DNA from: Ruegeria sp. SCSIO 43209
GTDB taxonomy: Bacteria; Pseudomonadota; Alphaproteobacteria; Rhodobacterales; Rhodobacteraceae
Length of the DNA stretch: 64,000 nt
NCBI RefSeq assembly: GCF_019904295.1
Contig: NZ_CP065362.1
Span: forward strand, 310,001-374,000
Reading direction: 5' to 3'
The notes beneath the pieces were generated by a model. The model was not told where the DNA came from and made no database searches. It was given only the letters and a program-made list of their open reading frames with translations. Position numbers and translations under genes: made by a program. Shown one piece after another: positions 24,831 through 34,228 of the stretch (within the stretch, counting starts at the first letter, position 1; the number at the start of each line of letters is the position of its first letter).

Positions 24831-26447
24831 CTATCCGTGCAGCGGCAAATTGTTCGCGGCACGGTAGGCTTGAACATAGCCGCGTGCCACTGATCGAACG
24901 GCTGTCCCGATCTGAGAATACGCCTCGTCCGGCAGGTTCGCAAAGGACACGCGAGCCGACCAGCCCGGAGCATCAAATCCGCTGCCGTTCAGCAGAACGA
25001 TCCCATAGTCTTCCGCCAATTTGAACGCAATATCCAATGGGTGAACATTCTGCTTGATCCAAGCCACGACATCTTCACCGACATATTTTCGCAACCAATA
25101 TTCGAAATCGATGATGCCGTAATAGGCGTCGTAATGCTCACCTGCCTGCACCTCGATGCCCATCGCTTCGGTCAGCAGTTTGAAACGGCGATGAACCAGT
25201 TCCATGCAGGCGGTCTGATAGATTTTCTTGCTGTCGACCAATTCACTGAGTGAAAACAGCGTCATCATCACCTGCTGCGGCAGCGACAGGCCCGCCGTGT
25301 GGTTCAAAGCCACATCGCGGCTATCGGCCACAAGCCGGTCGATAAAGCGAATGTCACGTGGTGTCAGGCTAAGCGTGCCATAGCGCTTGTCCAGGGCCTG
25401 TTTGATCTCATCCGGATGATCCGCCAGCTTGAGATCGAAGATGTTGTCTTGCGCCACGGCAATCACGCCGAGACGCCAGCCGGTGCAGCCAAAATACTTC
25501 GAGTAGGAATACACACCGATTGTGTTGCGCGGCAGATGGCCCATGACCGAGGTAAAATCGTGCACAAAGGTGCCGTAAACATCATCCGTTAACACGATCA
25601 GATCAGGCCGGTGATTTTCAACCAGGTCCGCTAGTTTGCGAAGTGACGCGGTACTGAGCGCGACCGAAGACGGATTGCCGGGATTGACTAGGAAGAACGC
25701 CTTTACCTTGGGATCTTTCAACTTTTCCACTGCTTGGTCGGTCAGTTGAAAACCATCCTCTTCATCGGTTTCCACATGCACGGATTCAAGGCTGTAATCC
25801 TCCAACTCAGGCATTTCCAAGTAAGGCGTGAAGATCGGAGTGCACAGAGCTATCGTGTCACCCGGGTTCAGCAATCGGTTGGCTTTGAGCGTCTTGAAGA
25901 TGTAGCACATCGCCGCCGTGCCGCCTTCGACTGCGAACAGATCGAACTGAGCGTCAGGCCGGTTGCCCCGACACATGGACCACATCAGGTATTCATGGGC
26001 AATGGTGGCATTGTGTTTCAGGATGCGGTCAGGCACCGGATAGTTATCACCGATGATCGAATCCGTCAGTTCATGCACAAACTCGTCCGCATCGAAATCA
26101 AATGCGGATATGGCATGCGCCACGACCTCAAGCAGCGTATCGACGCCCGGCGTGTCGGAATGATCAGACGCCCAGCTCTGCAGCCGTCCATGGCAACCTT
26201 TCTGCGCCGGCATTCCGCCTAAACCAGCGGGGTGGTCCATCACACGTTTGGATTCAGTTATGGCAAATTGACCAAGGGCAAAGAACGCCTCACGCGGACG
26301 GGTGGCAACCCAGTTAGGATTGCCGCGCCCCGCGTTCAGGAAAGCACTATTGGCCTTACGCGCCTCGGCCGAGGCCAGTTTGATCAGCTCATCCTTGATC
26401 TGAAACGGGCTGAGTGCTTCGTAATCGTGCAGCGTTACTCTATCCAT
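24831..26447 (-). CDS. aspD: L-aspartate 4-decarboxylase
   Basis: A 538-residue PLP enzyme that converts L-aspartate to L-alanine and CO2 (EC 4.1.1.12). Length and motifs match AspD rather than ordinary aspartate aminotransferases of about 400 residues: the N-terminal extension with NPNWVATRPREAFFALGQF, the insertion FVHELTDSIIGDNYPVPD, and the PLP lysine in SYSKYFGCTGWRLG (about 315). LTDDVYGTF supplies the cofactor-ring aspartate and tyrosine. It follows aspT by 18 bp on the same strand. Together, imported aspartate is decarboxylated and the alanine is exported in exchange, consuming a cytosolic proton. This raises membrane potential and pH, as described for Tetragenococcus and Comamonas. 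Confidence 0.93.
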   Translation of the reverse strand: MDRVTLHDYEALSPFQIKDELIKLASAEARKANSAFLNAGRGNPNWVATRPREAFFALGQFAITESKRVMDHPAGLGGMPAQKGCHGRLQSWASDHSDTPGVDTLLEVVAHAISAFDFDADEFVHELTDSIIGDNYPVPDRILKHNATIAHEYLMWSMCRGNRPDAQFDLFAVEGGTAAMCYIFKTLKANRLLNPGDTIALCTPIFTPYLEMPELEDYSLESVHVETDEEDGFQLTDQAVEKLKDPKVKAFFLVNPGNPSSVALSTASLRKLADLVENHRPDLIVLTDDVYGTFVHDFTSVMGHLPRNTIGVYSYSKYFGCTGWRLGVIAVAQDNIFDLKLADHPDEIKQALDKRYGTLSLTPRDIRFIDRLVADSRDVALNHTAGLSLPQQVMMTLFSLSELVDSKKIYQTACMELVHRRFKLLTEAMGIEVQAGEHYDAYYGIIDFEYWLRKYVGEDVVAWIKQNVHPLDIAFKLAEDYGIVLLNGSGFDAPGWSARVSFANLPDEAYSQIGTAVRSVARGYVQAYRAANNLPLHG

Positions 26448-26465
26448 AACGTGAACCTCTCCAAA

Positions 26466-28154
26466 TCAGCTTAGGATCAAAACAACGACCATCCCGAAGA
26501 TGGTCAATAATGTATTTCCGATCGCATACGGCATTCCGTAGCCAAGCGCCGGGATGCGACTTTGCGCGGCTTCCTGGATCATACCCAACGCCGCCGTCGT
26601 GGTGCGCGCACCTGCGCAGGCACCAAACAGAATGGCCGGGTGGAATTTGAACACGTAATGCCCGACGTAAACTGCAAAGATCATTGGTAGCGAAGTCGCG
26701 ACGATTCCCCATAGCAGCAGCGCAATACCGGCCTGTTGCAGTCCCGCGACAAATCCCGGCCCTGCGGTGATCCCTATCACCGCGATAAACACGTTCAGAC
26801 CCAGAGTGTTCATCAACCAAAGCGCCGGACCCGGGATGCGCCCAAAGGTCGGGTGCACCGTACGCAGCCAACCCAGCACCAGCCCAGCCAGCAGCGCGCC
26901 TCCGGTAGTGGAAAGGCTGATCGGGAAACCACCCATCATGACTGACAGTGTTCCAATGATGCCGCCGATGAAAATCCCCCAGCCTACAAAGGCCAGATCT
27001 GTGGTGTCTACCGGGCGGTCGGCATAGCCAATCTGGGCAACTGCGGCCTCGACATGCCGCTTGCTGCCCTGAATTGTGACGATGTCACCACGATGCACGA
27101 CTGTCCCGGGTAGCAGCGGCAAATCCTGCATGTTTCGCATCAGTTTCGAGACATAAATGCCCCGCGCGATCGACAGTTTGCTTAGCTCTTCAAGCGTCTT
27201 GTTATGAACCTCTTTGCTGGTGATCAGCACATCCAGTTTTTCCGACGGTATGCTCAGCAGATCAGGCGCGTCAGCTTCTGTAAGATTGGTCTCAAGCAAA
27301 CCCACCAGATCAGCGCGGCGGCCTGAGAACATCACAACATCTCCGGCCTGCAATACGGTGTTATCATCTACCTCTATGATCTTCCCGTCACGTCTCAGGC
27401 GTTCGGCATAGATGCGGATACCGGGCATCAGATCTTTGACCGGTTGCCCCAGCAGATCGCTACCTTCTGGGATCTCAAAGGCCCGCGCCTCGATCGCGCG
27501 ATATGCCGAGACGATGCCATCACCGGTTTCAACCGACGTCGTGCCACCCAGCTTAGCCTCATATTCCTTGCAGGCCGCGACCAGATCGACGCCAATCAGA
27601 CGCGGGCCGATCTTGGCCAGAATGATGGCCGACCCGATTGTGCCGTAAATATAGGTCACCGCATAGGCAATCGGAATCTGGTTAGCATAGGTTTTGGCCT
27701 GTTCCGCCGACAGGCCCAGCTGGCCAATTTGGTCGGTGGCAACACCGATCGCCGCTGAAATCGTCTGCGATCCGGCATAAAGCCCCGCAGCATAGCCAAG
27801 TTCCAGACCCGCGACCTTAGCTGCGATGATTGGGATAACAAGGCAAAGCGCAAGTACGCTGAGCGCAAAGAACACCTCGCGAGCGCCGTCTGCTTTCAGG
27901 CCGCGGATGAACTGAGGTCCGACACCGTAGCCCACAGCAAAGATGAACAAGATGAAGAAAGTCGATTTGACCGCCGAGTCGATTTCAATCTGGGCCTGTC
28001 CGATCACCACCGCCGCCAACAAGGTTGCCGTGACCGTGCCCAGACTGAACCCCATCAGTTTCCAAGGACCAACGAGAAAGCCGATACCGATGGACAGGAA
28101 CACCGCCAGTTCAGGGTAATTTTGAAGAATATGCACCAGCCAATCGACCATCAA
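26466..28154 (-). CDS. aspT: Aspartate:alanine exchanger
   Basis: A 562-residue transporter of the AspT/YidE/YbjL family. An N-terminal membrane half (about 10-190) contains GYAAGLYAGSQTISAAIGVATDQIG. Two cytosolic RCK_C (TrkA-C) domains follow at about 215-290 and 300-370 (for example LLGQPVKDL and GTVVHRGDIVTIQG). A C-terminal membrane half (about 385-560) contains the matching GACAGARTTTAALGMIQEA. The repeated G-A-x-A-G/S-x-T motifs are characteristic. It exchanges external L-aspartate for internal L-alanine electrogenically. It is the first gene of an aspT-aspD unit. The control region is the 393-bp gap shared divergently with the Mla-like operon. Confidence 0.92.
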   Translation of the reverse strand: MMVDWLVHILQNYPELAVFLSIGIGFLVGPWKLMGFSLGTVTATLLAAVVIGQAQIEIDSAVKSTFFILFIFAVGYGVGPQFIRGLKADGAREVFFALSVLALCLVIPIIAAKVAGLELGYAAGLYAGSQTISAAIGVATDQIGQLGLSAEQAKTYANQIPIAYAVTYIYGTIGSAIILAKIGPRLIGVDLVAACKEYEAKLGGTTSVETGDGIVSAYRAIEARAFEIPEGSDLLGQPVKDLMPGIRIYAERLRRDGKIIEVDDNTVLQAGDVVMFSGRRADLVGLLETNLTEADAPDLLSIPSEKLDVLITSKEVHNKTLEELSKLSIARGIYVSKLMRNMQDLPLLPGTVVHRGDIVTIQGSKRHVEAAVAQIGYADRPVDTTDLAFVGWGIFIGGIIGTLSVMMGGFPISLSTTGGALLAGLVLGWLRTVHPTFGRIPGPALWLMNTLGLNVFIAVIGITAGPGFVAGLQQAGIALLLWGIVATSLPMIFAVYVGHYVFKFHPAILFGACAGARTTTAALGMIQEAAQSRIPALGYGMPYAIGNTLLTIFGMVVVLILS

Positions 28155-28547
28155 TCACCTCTCAATCCGCGCCTGACAGGCATTTGAGGCAAAAGCCGGA
28201 GACAAGGTGAAGAAGCGCCCAATTGGCCCACTTACTGCCCGACCAAGCCGCCTGTTCGAACACACAACCGCAACAGGAAAACTTCGGCTTCACGATACCT
28301 TACAAAGGACATTTGTCTATAATTATCTGAATATTAATAGTTCTGCTTGTCCGCCCTCATTCAGAACACCCCGACTGAGCCTGCGCCACAATGCAAACAC
28401 GCGAAACGCATGGCTCGCCCGCTCTGCCTGCTCCAGAACCGGAACCATGGGCTTCACTGTCGCTCTACCGCAATGCGCGGGTGCAAAATCCTGAGGGGTT
28501 CGAACAAATCCATTGCAGCGACCCGGTGTTTGCCATCACATACCGCT
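28155..28547. promoter_or_regulatory. Divergent control region between aspT and the Mla-like operon
   Basis: The gap is 393 bp with no supported gene. An inverted repeat ACAAA-GGACA-TTTGT lies at 28302-28316, immediately followed by TATAAT at 28318-28323, in the only AT-rich part. That layout suits an operator touching a -10 box for the plus-strand operon. However, no good -35 lies 16-18 bp upstream, so the promoter is tentative. Confidence 0.4.
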
Positions 28548-29672
28548 ATGACACGGCCGACGATTATTTCCGAGACCAGCGCAACCGGCGTTTGTATCCG
28601 CCTTGCCGGAGATCTGCGCACTCAATCGTTGGATCGTGTCGAAGCGGGTTTTGCTGCCCAAAAGCCCAACGGCCAAGATGTCATTGTGGACATGTCGCAG
28701 GTGGAATCGCTGGATACCGGAGGGGCCTGGCTAGTCGCCAATCTGGTGCAGCGGATGGGAAGCGAGGGCGCTCAGGTCCAGCTCGAAGGGTTGGCCCCTG
28801 CGCATTCGTCATTGATCGAAACAGTATCGCACAACATATCCGAGGTTACAGGAGAAGAACTGCCGCCGCATGGCTTTGTGAATTGGGTTGCCCGGATTGG
28901 GCAAAAAACTTTTGGCGCCTGGCAGGACACATTATCAATCATCGGCTTTCTTGGCCTTACTCTGCATCGATTGGTCCGGACTCTGATCATGCCATGGCGA
29001 CTGCGTCGTGCTGCCTTGGTGTCACAGATGGAGCAAGTCGGCTTCAAGGCGCTGCCGATTGTGTCCTTGATGGGTTTCCTGATCGGCGTCGTTCTGGCCT
29101 TTCAGGGCGCGACGCAGTTGAAACAGTTCGGGGCTGAGATCTTTGTTGTCGAATTGATCTCCATCTCGATCCTGCGTGAGCTTGGTATCCTGCTGACAGC
29201 GATCATCGTCGCTGGTCGCTCCGGTTCGGCTTTTACGGCTTCGATTGGCTCGATGAAGGTGCAGGAAGAGATTGATGCGATGCGCACCCTGGGGTTGGAT
29301 CCGATTGAAGTTCTGGTCATTCCCCGTGTTCTGGCGCTGTTGATCATGTTGCCCATTCTTGGCTTTGTTGCCGATATGGCTGGCCTGATCGGCGGAGCGT
29401 TGATGAGTTGGATCGACCTCGGTGTCAGCCCCGGCATGTTCCTGACCCGGTTGAAGGAAAATACCGGCGTCGCACAGCTTGCCGTCGGGATGATCAAGGC
29501 ACCGTTCTTTGCACTGGTGATCGGTGTCATTGCCTGCTGGCAGGCTATGCAGGTCAAAGGTTCATCCGAAAGCGTTGGTCAGCGGACGACAGCCTCGGTC
29601 GTGCAATCGATCTTTATGGTCATCGCCATCGACGCCCTGTTTTCGATCTTCTTCTCAGAGTTGGGGATCTGA
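28548..29672 (+). CDS. mlaE: MlaE-type lipid ABC transporter permease with N-terminal STAS domain
   Basis: A 374-residue permease. Residues about 1-105 form a STAS-like domain (VIVDMSQVESLDTGGAWLVA), the role played by the separate MlaB in E. coli. The remainder is an MlaE permease with the family motifs GFLIGVVLAFQGATQLKQFG, RELGILLTAIIVAGRSGSAF and GSMKVQEEIDAMRTLGLDP. With MlaF and MlaD partners it moves phospholipids between the membranes. ATG 28548 starts exactly at the STAS domain but has no clear Shine-Dalgarno. The frame is open further upstream to an ATG at 28347, which would add 67 residues without domain features. It is the first gene of a four-gene operon. Confidence 0.88.
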   Translation: MTRPTIISETSATGVCIRLAGDLRTQSLDRVEAGFAAQKPNGQDVIVDMSQVESLDTGGAWLVANLVQRMGSEGAQVQLEGLAPAHSSLIETVSHNISEVTGEELPPHGFVNWVARIGQKTFGAWQDTLSIIGFLGLTLHRLVRTLIMPWRLRRAALVSQMEQVGFKALPIVSLMGFLIGVVLAFQGATQLKQFGAEIFVVELISISILRELGILLTAIIVAGRSGSAFTASIGSMKVQEEIDAMRTLGLDPIEVLVIPRVLALLIMLPILGFVADMAGLIGGALMSWIDLGVSPGMFLTRLKENTGVAQLAVGMIKAPFFALVIGVIACWQAMQVKGSSESVGQRTTASVVQSIFMVIAIDALFSIFFSELGI

Positions 29673-29673
29673 C

Positions 29674-30489
29674 ATGGATGGAGCCGCGCTTCAGGACAAG
29701 CCCCAATCCGACGCGAAACGCGAGGCCGTTATTCGTGTGCGCAATTTAACCAACCAGTTCGGCGAGCAAGTGGTCCACGACAACCTCAACCTCGATGTCT
29801 GGCGCGGTGAAGTGCTGGGTGTTGTCGGTGGATCGGGCACTGGGAAGTCCGTGCTTTTGCGTACCATCGTCGGGCTGAACAAGCCCAAGTCGGGAAGTAT
29901 TGAGGTTCTTGGCGTCGATGTTCTTAACGGCCCCGAAGAAGAACGTCAGCGGATCGAAAGAAGCTGGGGTGTGGCATTTCAGGACGGTGCGCTGTTTTCC
30001 TCACTGACTGTATTGCAGAACGTGATGGCGCCTCTGCGCGAGCACACGGGTATCAGTGAAAAATTGATGGCCGCACTGGGTGGTCTGAAGATCAGTCTTG
30101 TTGGCTTACCTCAACTAAGTTGTAGCAAGTTCCCCTCGGAACTGTCCGGCGGAATGCGTAAACGCGCTGCGTTGGCCCGCGCACTGTCGCTGGACCCCGA
30201 AATCGTTTTTCTGGACGAACCAACTGCCGGGTTGGACCCGATCGGGGCCGCCGCATATGATGACCTGATCGGGGAACTTCAGCACACGTTGGGGCTGACC
30301 GTGTTCATGGTAACGCATGATCTGGACAGCCTTTATGCCATATGTGATCGCGTTGCGGTACTTGCGGAAAAACGCGTGCTGGTTGAAGGTCCGATAGAAG
30401 AGATGACCAAGGTCGACCATCCTTGGGTTCAGGAATATTTCACAGGCCCCCGCGCCCGTGCGGCACAACAGAAGGGGCAGGACAGGTAG
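29674..30489 (+). CDS. mlaF: MlaF-type ABC transporter ATP-binding protein
   Basis: A 271-residue ATPase paired with the preceding permease. Walker A is GGSGTGKSVLLRTIVGL (about 49), the signature LSGGMRKRAALARAL (about 150) and Walker B IVFLDEPTAGLDPIGAAAYD, all close to MlaF. The ATG at 29674 lies one base after the permease stop, in place of an upstream alternative (29524) buried in the permease gene. The short region after the LSGGM motif and the C-terminal ending fit the Mla subfamily rather than general ABC importers. Downstream lies the MCE-domain gene only five bases away, so the three are cotranscribed. Confidence 0.92.
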   Translation: MDGAALQDKPQSDAKREAVIRVRNLTNQFGEQVVHDNLNLDVWRGEVLGVVGGSGTGKSVLLRTIVGLNKPKSGSIEVLGVDVLNGPEEERQRIERSWGVAFQDGALFSSLTVLQNVMAPLREHTGISEKLMAALGGLKISLVGLPQLSCSKFPSELSGGMRKRAALARALSLDPEIVFLDEPTAGLDPIGAAAYDDLIGELQHTLGLTVFMVTHDLDSLYAICDRVAVLAEKRVLVEGPIEEMTKVDHPWVQEYFTGPRARAAQQKGQDR

Positions 30490-30494
30490 AGGCG

Positions 30495-31811
30495 ATGGAG
30501 ACCCGAGCGAATTACATCCTGATCGGTGCGTTCACCCTGGCGGGCATCCTTGGTGCCTTCGGGTTCTTTCTGTGGCTCGCCAAATTCGAAGTGACCCGGC
30601 AATACGCCTATTATGATGTGTTGTTCGACAATGTCTCGGGCCTGTCGGCTGCAGGTGGCGTAAATTACAACGGCTTGCCTGTGGGTCAGGTGGTTTCCCT
30701 GGACTTGGACAAAGATGACCCGTCAAAGGTGCGAGTGCGGCTTGAGGTTGATGCCGACATCCCTGTTACCAAAGAAACCATCGCACAGTTGCAATCTCTG
30801 GGTGTGACAGGGGTTGCTTATGTTGAGCTTTCCGGAGGGTCTCCAACCGCAGAAAGGCTAGCCCAGAACAGTGTCATCCCAAGCAAGCGCAGTTCGATTC
30901 AATCCTTGCTTGAGGGTGCGCCAGAGGTTCTGGAAAAGGCAGTCACCCTGTTGGAGAACCTCAATTCGGTTGTTGATGACAAAAACCGAAAGGCGGTGTC
31001 GGATATCCTGAACAATCTGGCAGAAGCGTCGGGCAAGCTGGATAAAACTCTGACGGATTTCCAGTCGCTCTCGTCCGATTTGGGCGGTGCGGCCAAAGAC
31101 GTTGGAGAATTTACCAAGAGACTGGATACGTTGGCGAACACGGCCGAGACGACGTTGAGCACAGGAACGGACACGCTGAAGAGCATCAAAGAGACCTCAG
31201 AATCCGCCAAAACAACGCTAGAGACTGCAAATAACGCCATTGCCAGTGCTGAAAGCGTGATTCAGGAAGATATCCGGCCCTTTATCGAACGCGGGTCAAT
31301 CCTGGCCGAAAGGCTGACTCGGCTGTCAGATGAAGGCAGCGTTACGCTTGAGGTAATCAGCGAGACTGTTCTGAATGCAAACACCACCCTTGAGTCGGTT
31401 ACATCGACTATGGATTCAGCCAAAGGGGCGCTCGATTCAGCAGAGAGGGCGTTTGACTCGGCAAACCGGGTGATGGACGAGGATATCTCACCTGTCGCTG
31501 AAGATGTGAGTAAGGCGGCTAATCAGGTTGCGGAAACCGTCTCGAATATCACCGAAAAGATCGACAAGATTTCCGACGATGTTCTCAGCGCCTCCCAATC
31601 GGCGTCGGATCTGCTGGGAACCATCGACGGGATCGTTCAGGACAACCGCCGTCAGGTTTCGGACTTCTTGCGCGTTGGGTTGCCTCAGTTCATCCGGTTC
31701 ATCGAGGAATCACAGCGTCTAGTCATCAGTCTGGATAGATTGGTCGACAAGGTCGAACGCGACCCGGCCCGCTTTTTGTTAGGCACCCAAGCATCGGAGT
31801 TTCGTCAATGA
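30495..31811 (+). CDS. mlaD: MCE-domain (MlaD-like) substrate-binding protein
   Basis: A 438-residue MlaD family protein with one N-terminal transmembrane helix (about 7-27, NYILIGAFTLAGILGAFGFF). An MCE domain follows (about 40-120) with VLFDNVSGLSAAGGVNYNG and GVTGVAYVELSGG. About 300 residues of predicted helix and coiled coil follow, rich in Ser/Thr/Asp/Glu with repeated SAxxALxSA and LETANNAIASAE patterns. E. coli MlaD has only about 180 residues, so this long C-terminal tail is more like the needle-type MCE proteins (PqiB/LetB use several MCE domains; Mce1 uses a helical needle). It may bridge part of the periplasm. RBS AGAGG overlaps the mlaF stop. It is coupled to the next gene by ATGA. 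Confidence 0.9.
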   Translation: METRANYILIGAFTLAGILGAFGFFLWLAKFEVTRQYAYYDVLFDNVSGLSAAGGVNYNGLPVGQVVSLDLDKDDPSKVRVRLEVDADIPVTKETIAQLQSLGVTGVAYVELSGGSPTAERLAQNSVIPSKRSSIQSLLEGAPEVLEKAVTLLENLNSVVDDKNRKAVSDILNNLAEASGKLDKTLTDFQSLSSDLGGAAKDVGEFTKRLDTLANTAETTLSTGTDTLKSIKETSESAKTTLETANNAIASAESVIQEDIRPFIERGSILAERLTRLSDEGSVTLEVISETVLNANTTLESVTSTMDSAKGALDSAERAFDSANRVMDEDISPVAEDVSKAANQVAETVSNITEKIDKISDDVLSASQSASDLLGTIDGIVQDNRRQVSDFLRVGLPQFIRFIEESQRLVISLDRLVDKVERDPARFLLGTQASEFRQ

Positions 31812-32464
31812 TACGGCCCTTAATATTGACTCTGGTTTTGGCCGCTTTGACGGGCTGCACGGGCTTGGGCACGCTGCGGCAGGCTTCTAAACCCAATGAC
31901 TTGTATTTGCTGACACCCAAAAGCACGTTCTCGTCATCGCTGCCGCGAATCCAAAAACAGATCGTTGTCGAAGAGCCCACAGCGACGGCGGCCGTGAACA
32001 CCGATCAGATCGCCGTGCAGCCCACCTTGCTTCAGGTACAGTATCTGCCGCGGGCCCGATGGGTGGATCGCGCGCCGTTAATTGTGCAGGCGCTGATGGT
32101 CGAAAGCTACGAAAATTCGGGCAAGGTCGCGGCCGTAGGACGTTCGACCGTAGGCCTGAGAGCGGACTATGTGATCGCGCCTGATCTGCGCGAATTTCAG
32201 GGCATCGTCATCAGCGAAACCGAAGACACGAAAACGGTCCGCGTAGAAGTGCGCATCAATATCAAGATCATCGATGAGTATGAGGACAAGATCATCGCTT
32301 CAAGCTCATTCCAGGAAGCAGTGCTGGCGACCAGCGATAAAACACCCGAACTGGTTGAGGCCTTTGATATCGCGTTGGGCAAGACAATGCGGGATGCCGT
32401 GGAATGGAGCATCCGCAAAATCCATACGCATACGCTCAATAACCCGCGATCAAGACCTAGCTAG
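31808..32464 (+). CDS. ABC transport auxiliary lipoprotein (PqiC/LetC-like)
   Basis: A 218-residue lipoprotein with signal peptide and lipobox (LAALTGC, Cys about 17). The rest matches the ABC-type transport auxiliary domain family (YLLTPK, YLPRARWVDRAPLIVQALMV, and DLREFQGIVISETE). Members such as PqiC sit with MCE operons in the outer membrane and probably complete the lipid path. The start overlaps the mlaD stop by four bases (ATGA). The gene ends seven bases from the convergent glutamate-synthase-like gene, leaving no room for a separate terminator. No MlaC or MlaA homologue is visible in the window, so this operon is of the MCE/PqiC-type composition. Confidence 0.88.
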   Translation: MIRPLILTLVLAALTGCTGLGTLRQASKPNDLYLLTPKSTFSSSLPRIQKQIVVEEPTATAAVNTDQIAVQPTLLQVQYLPRARWVDRAPLIVQALMVESYENSGKVAAVGRSTVGLRADYVIAPDLREFQGIVISETEDTKTVRVEVRINIKIIDEYEDKIIASSSFQEAVLATSDKTPELVEAFDIALGKTMRDAVEWSIRKIHTHTLNNPRSRPS

Positions 32465-32470
32465 TGGTCG

Positions 32471-34051
32471 CTAGAACTGGCTCGCTGAGGCGACTTGCCA
32501 GTCAGCGGCGAACTCTTCGGGGATGGTCTTGCCCAACAGAGAGCCGTCATCCAGAAAGCTATATAGCTCGGCATAAGACCGCTCTCGTTCATCCGCATTT
32601 CGGCGCCGGATGTCAGCAGGGCGCAGGTCGGAAACTTTTGCTTTGCCCATAGCCCCTAATATCTCGCGGAAACTTTCAAGCGTCGCGTCATGAAACCGAT
32701 GTACGCGCTGTCGTTTCTGTGGCACATTCACCGCCCGACCACGGATCGGATCTTGCGTTGCCACCCCCGAAGGGCACCTGTTGGTGTTGCAATGCAGCGC
32801 CTGAATGCACCCCACCGCAAACATCATCGCCCGCGCCGCGTTACACATATCCGCACCCAAAGCGAATTTCTCGACCATATCGAACCCAGTGGCCACTTTG
32901 CCCGAACAGATCACCCGCACCTTGTCGCGGACTCCAATACCGCGCAGACAGTTGTTTACAAAGATCAGTGCCTCGTTAAGCGGCATCCCCAATCGGTTGG
33001 TGAACTCGACCGGGGCAGCGCCAGTGCCCCCTTCCGCGCCGTCCACCGTGATGAAGTCAGGCAGAATCTCAGTTTCCAACATCGCTTTGCAAATCGCCAT
33101 AAACTCGGATCGACGACCGATGCAGAGTTTGAAGCCCACGGGCTTGCCACCTGACATCTCTCGCAGATGCTGAACGAAATGCATCAATCCAGTCGGTCCA
33201 TCAAAGGCCGAATGAATAGGTGGGGAAATCACATCCTGATGTACTGGAACCCCACGAATCTCGGCGATTTCTTCATCCACCTTTGCTGCCGGTAGGACCC
33301 CGCCATGAGACGGCTTCGCCCCTTGCGACAATTTGATCTCGATCGCTTTGACGACATCTTTCTTGGCCTTTTCGGCAAACAGGTCCTTATCGAACCCACC
33401 ATCAGGCGTGCGGCATCCAAAATATCCTGTTCCGATTTGCCAGATGACGTCTCCACCTTCTGCCAGATGGTGGGGGGACAGTCCGCCTTCGCCCGTGTTA
33501 TGCGCAAAACCCCCATCTTTTGCACCACCGTTCAAAGCACGGATTGCGTTGGCGCTGAGTGCACCGAAACTCATTGCTGATACGTTCAGGCGCGACGCAT
33601 TGTAGGGTTTGTCGCACTGAGGGCCGCCCAGTATCACCCGTTCTTCGCTCTCTTCGACGTGCTTGGGGGATAGCGAGTGATCAGCGCGGTGATAACCTAC
33701 CGTCATGATATCGTACTGAGTGCCAAACGCCTGAGTATCCACCTGCCCCTTGGCGCGGGAATAGACCAGACTGCGGATGATCCGATTATAGGGCCGCCCG
33801 CTTTCATTGGTTTCAACGAAATACTGCCGGATTTCAGGGCTGACAAACTCCAACATATATCGGAAGTGACCCAGTACCGGGTAGTTGTTCAGCACATTAT
33901 GCTTTGTTGTCAGCATATCGTAGAGACCGACAACCGCATAGGGGATCAGTATGATCAGCAACCAGTGGGCGGGTGGCCAGAAAAAACCCCAAAGCAAAGT
34001 CAAAGGCAAGCAGACATAGCTGAGGAAATAGTAAAGCCTGCGAACAATCAT
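32471..34051 (-). CDS. Membrane-anchored FMN-binding glutamate synthase-like protein
   Basis: A 526-residue protein of the GltB central/FMN-domain family. Two hydrophobic segments (about 9-25 and 27-45) precede the catalytic part. Catalytic motifs include LNVSAMSFGALSANAIRALN, HNTGEGGLSPHH, SHGGVLPAAKV, and DGAEGGTGAAPVEF. The cluster motif CIQALHCNTNRCPSGVATQ has the three cysteines expected for a [3Fe-4S] site. It lacks the N-terminal glutamine amidotransferase and C-terminal GXGXG domains of full GltB, so true glutamate synthesis is uncertain; the physiological reaction of such stand-alone enzymes is not established. RBS AGGGAG precedes the ATG. It diverges from the fluoride channel genes. 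Confidence 0.88.
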   Translation of the reverse strand: MIVRRLYYFLSYVCLPLTLLWGFFWPPAHWLLIILIPYAVVGLYDMLTTKHNVLNNYPVLGHFRYMLEFVSPEIRQYFVETNESGRPYNRIIRSLVYSRAKGQVDTQAFGTQYDIMTVGYHRADHSLSPKHVEESEERVILGGPQCDKPYNASRLNVSAMSFGALSANAIRALNGGAKDGGFAHNTGEGGLSPHHLAEGGDVIWQIGTGYFGCRTPDGGFDKDLFAEKAKKDVVKAIEIKLSQGAKPSHGGVLPAAKVDEEIAEIRGVPVHQDVISPPIHSAFDGPTGLMHFVQHLREMSGGKPVGFKLCIGRRSEFMAICKAMLETEILPDFITVDGAEGGTGAAPVEFTNRLGMPLNEALIFVNNCLRGIGVRDKVRVICSGKVATGFDMVEKFALGADMCNAARAMMFAVGCIQALHCNTNRCPSGVATQDPIRGRAVNVPQKRQRVHRFHDATLESFREILGAMGKAKVSDLRPADIRRRNADERERSYAELYSFLDDGSLLGKTIPEEFAADWQVASASQF

Positions 34052-34228
34052 TTCCTATCTCCCTGAGTAGCGCTGTGACAGCGTGACCTTGAATGGACAT
34101 TGGGTCCATGACCCTGCTCTTCATCCAGAACGTGGAACAAATTGACCTGTTTGCGCAAGCCCTTGCTAATCAAACAAAGATAACGGTTGGGTTAGCGAGG
34201 CCGGTTGAACCAAGCAAAAGCAGTCTGT

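Noticed and set aside
34052..34228. Fluoride riboswitch upstream of crcB
   Set aside because: The conserved pseudoknot bases of the crcB motif could not be found in the gap.
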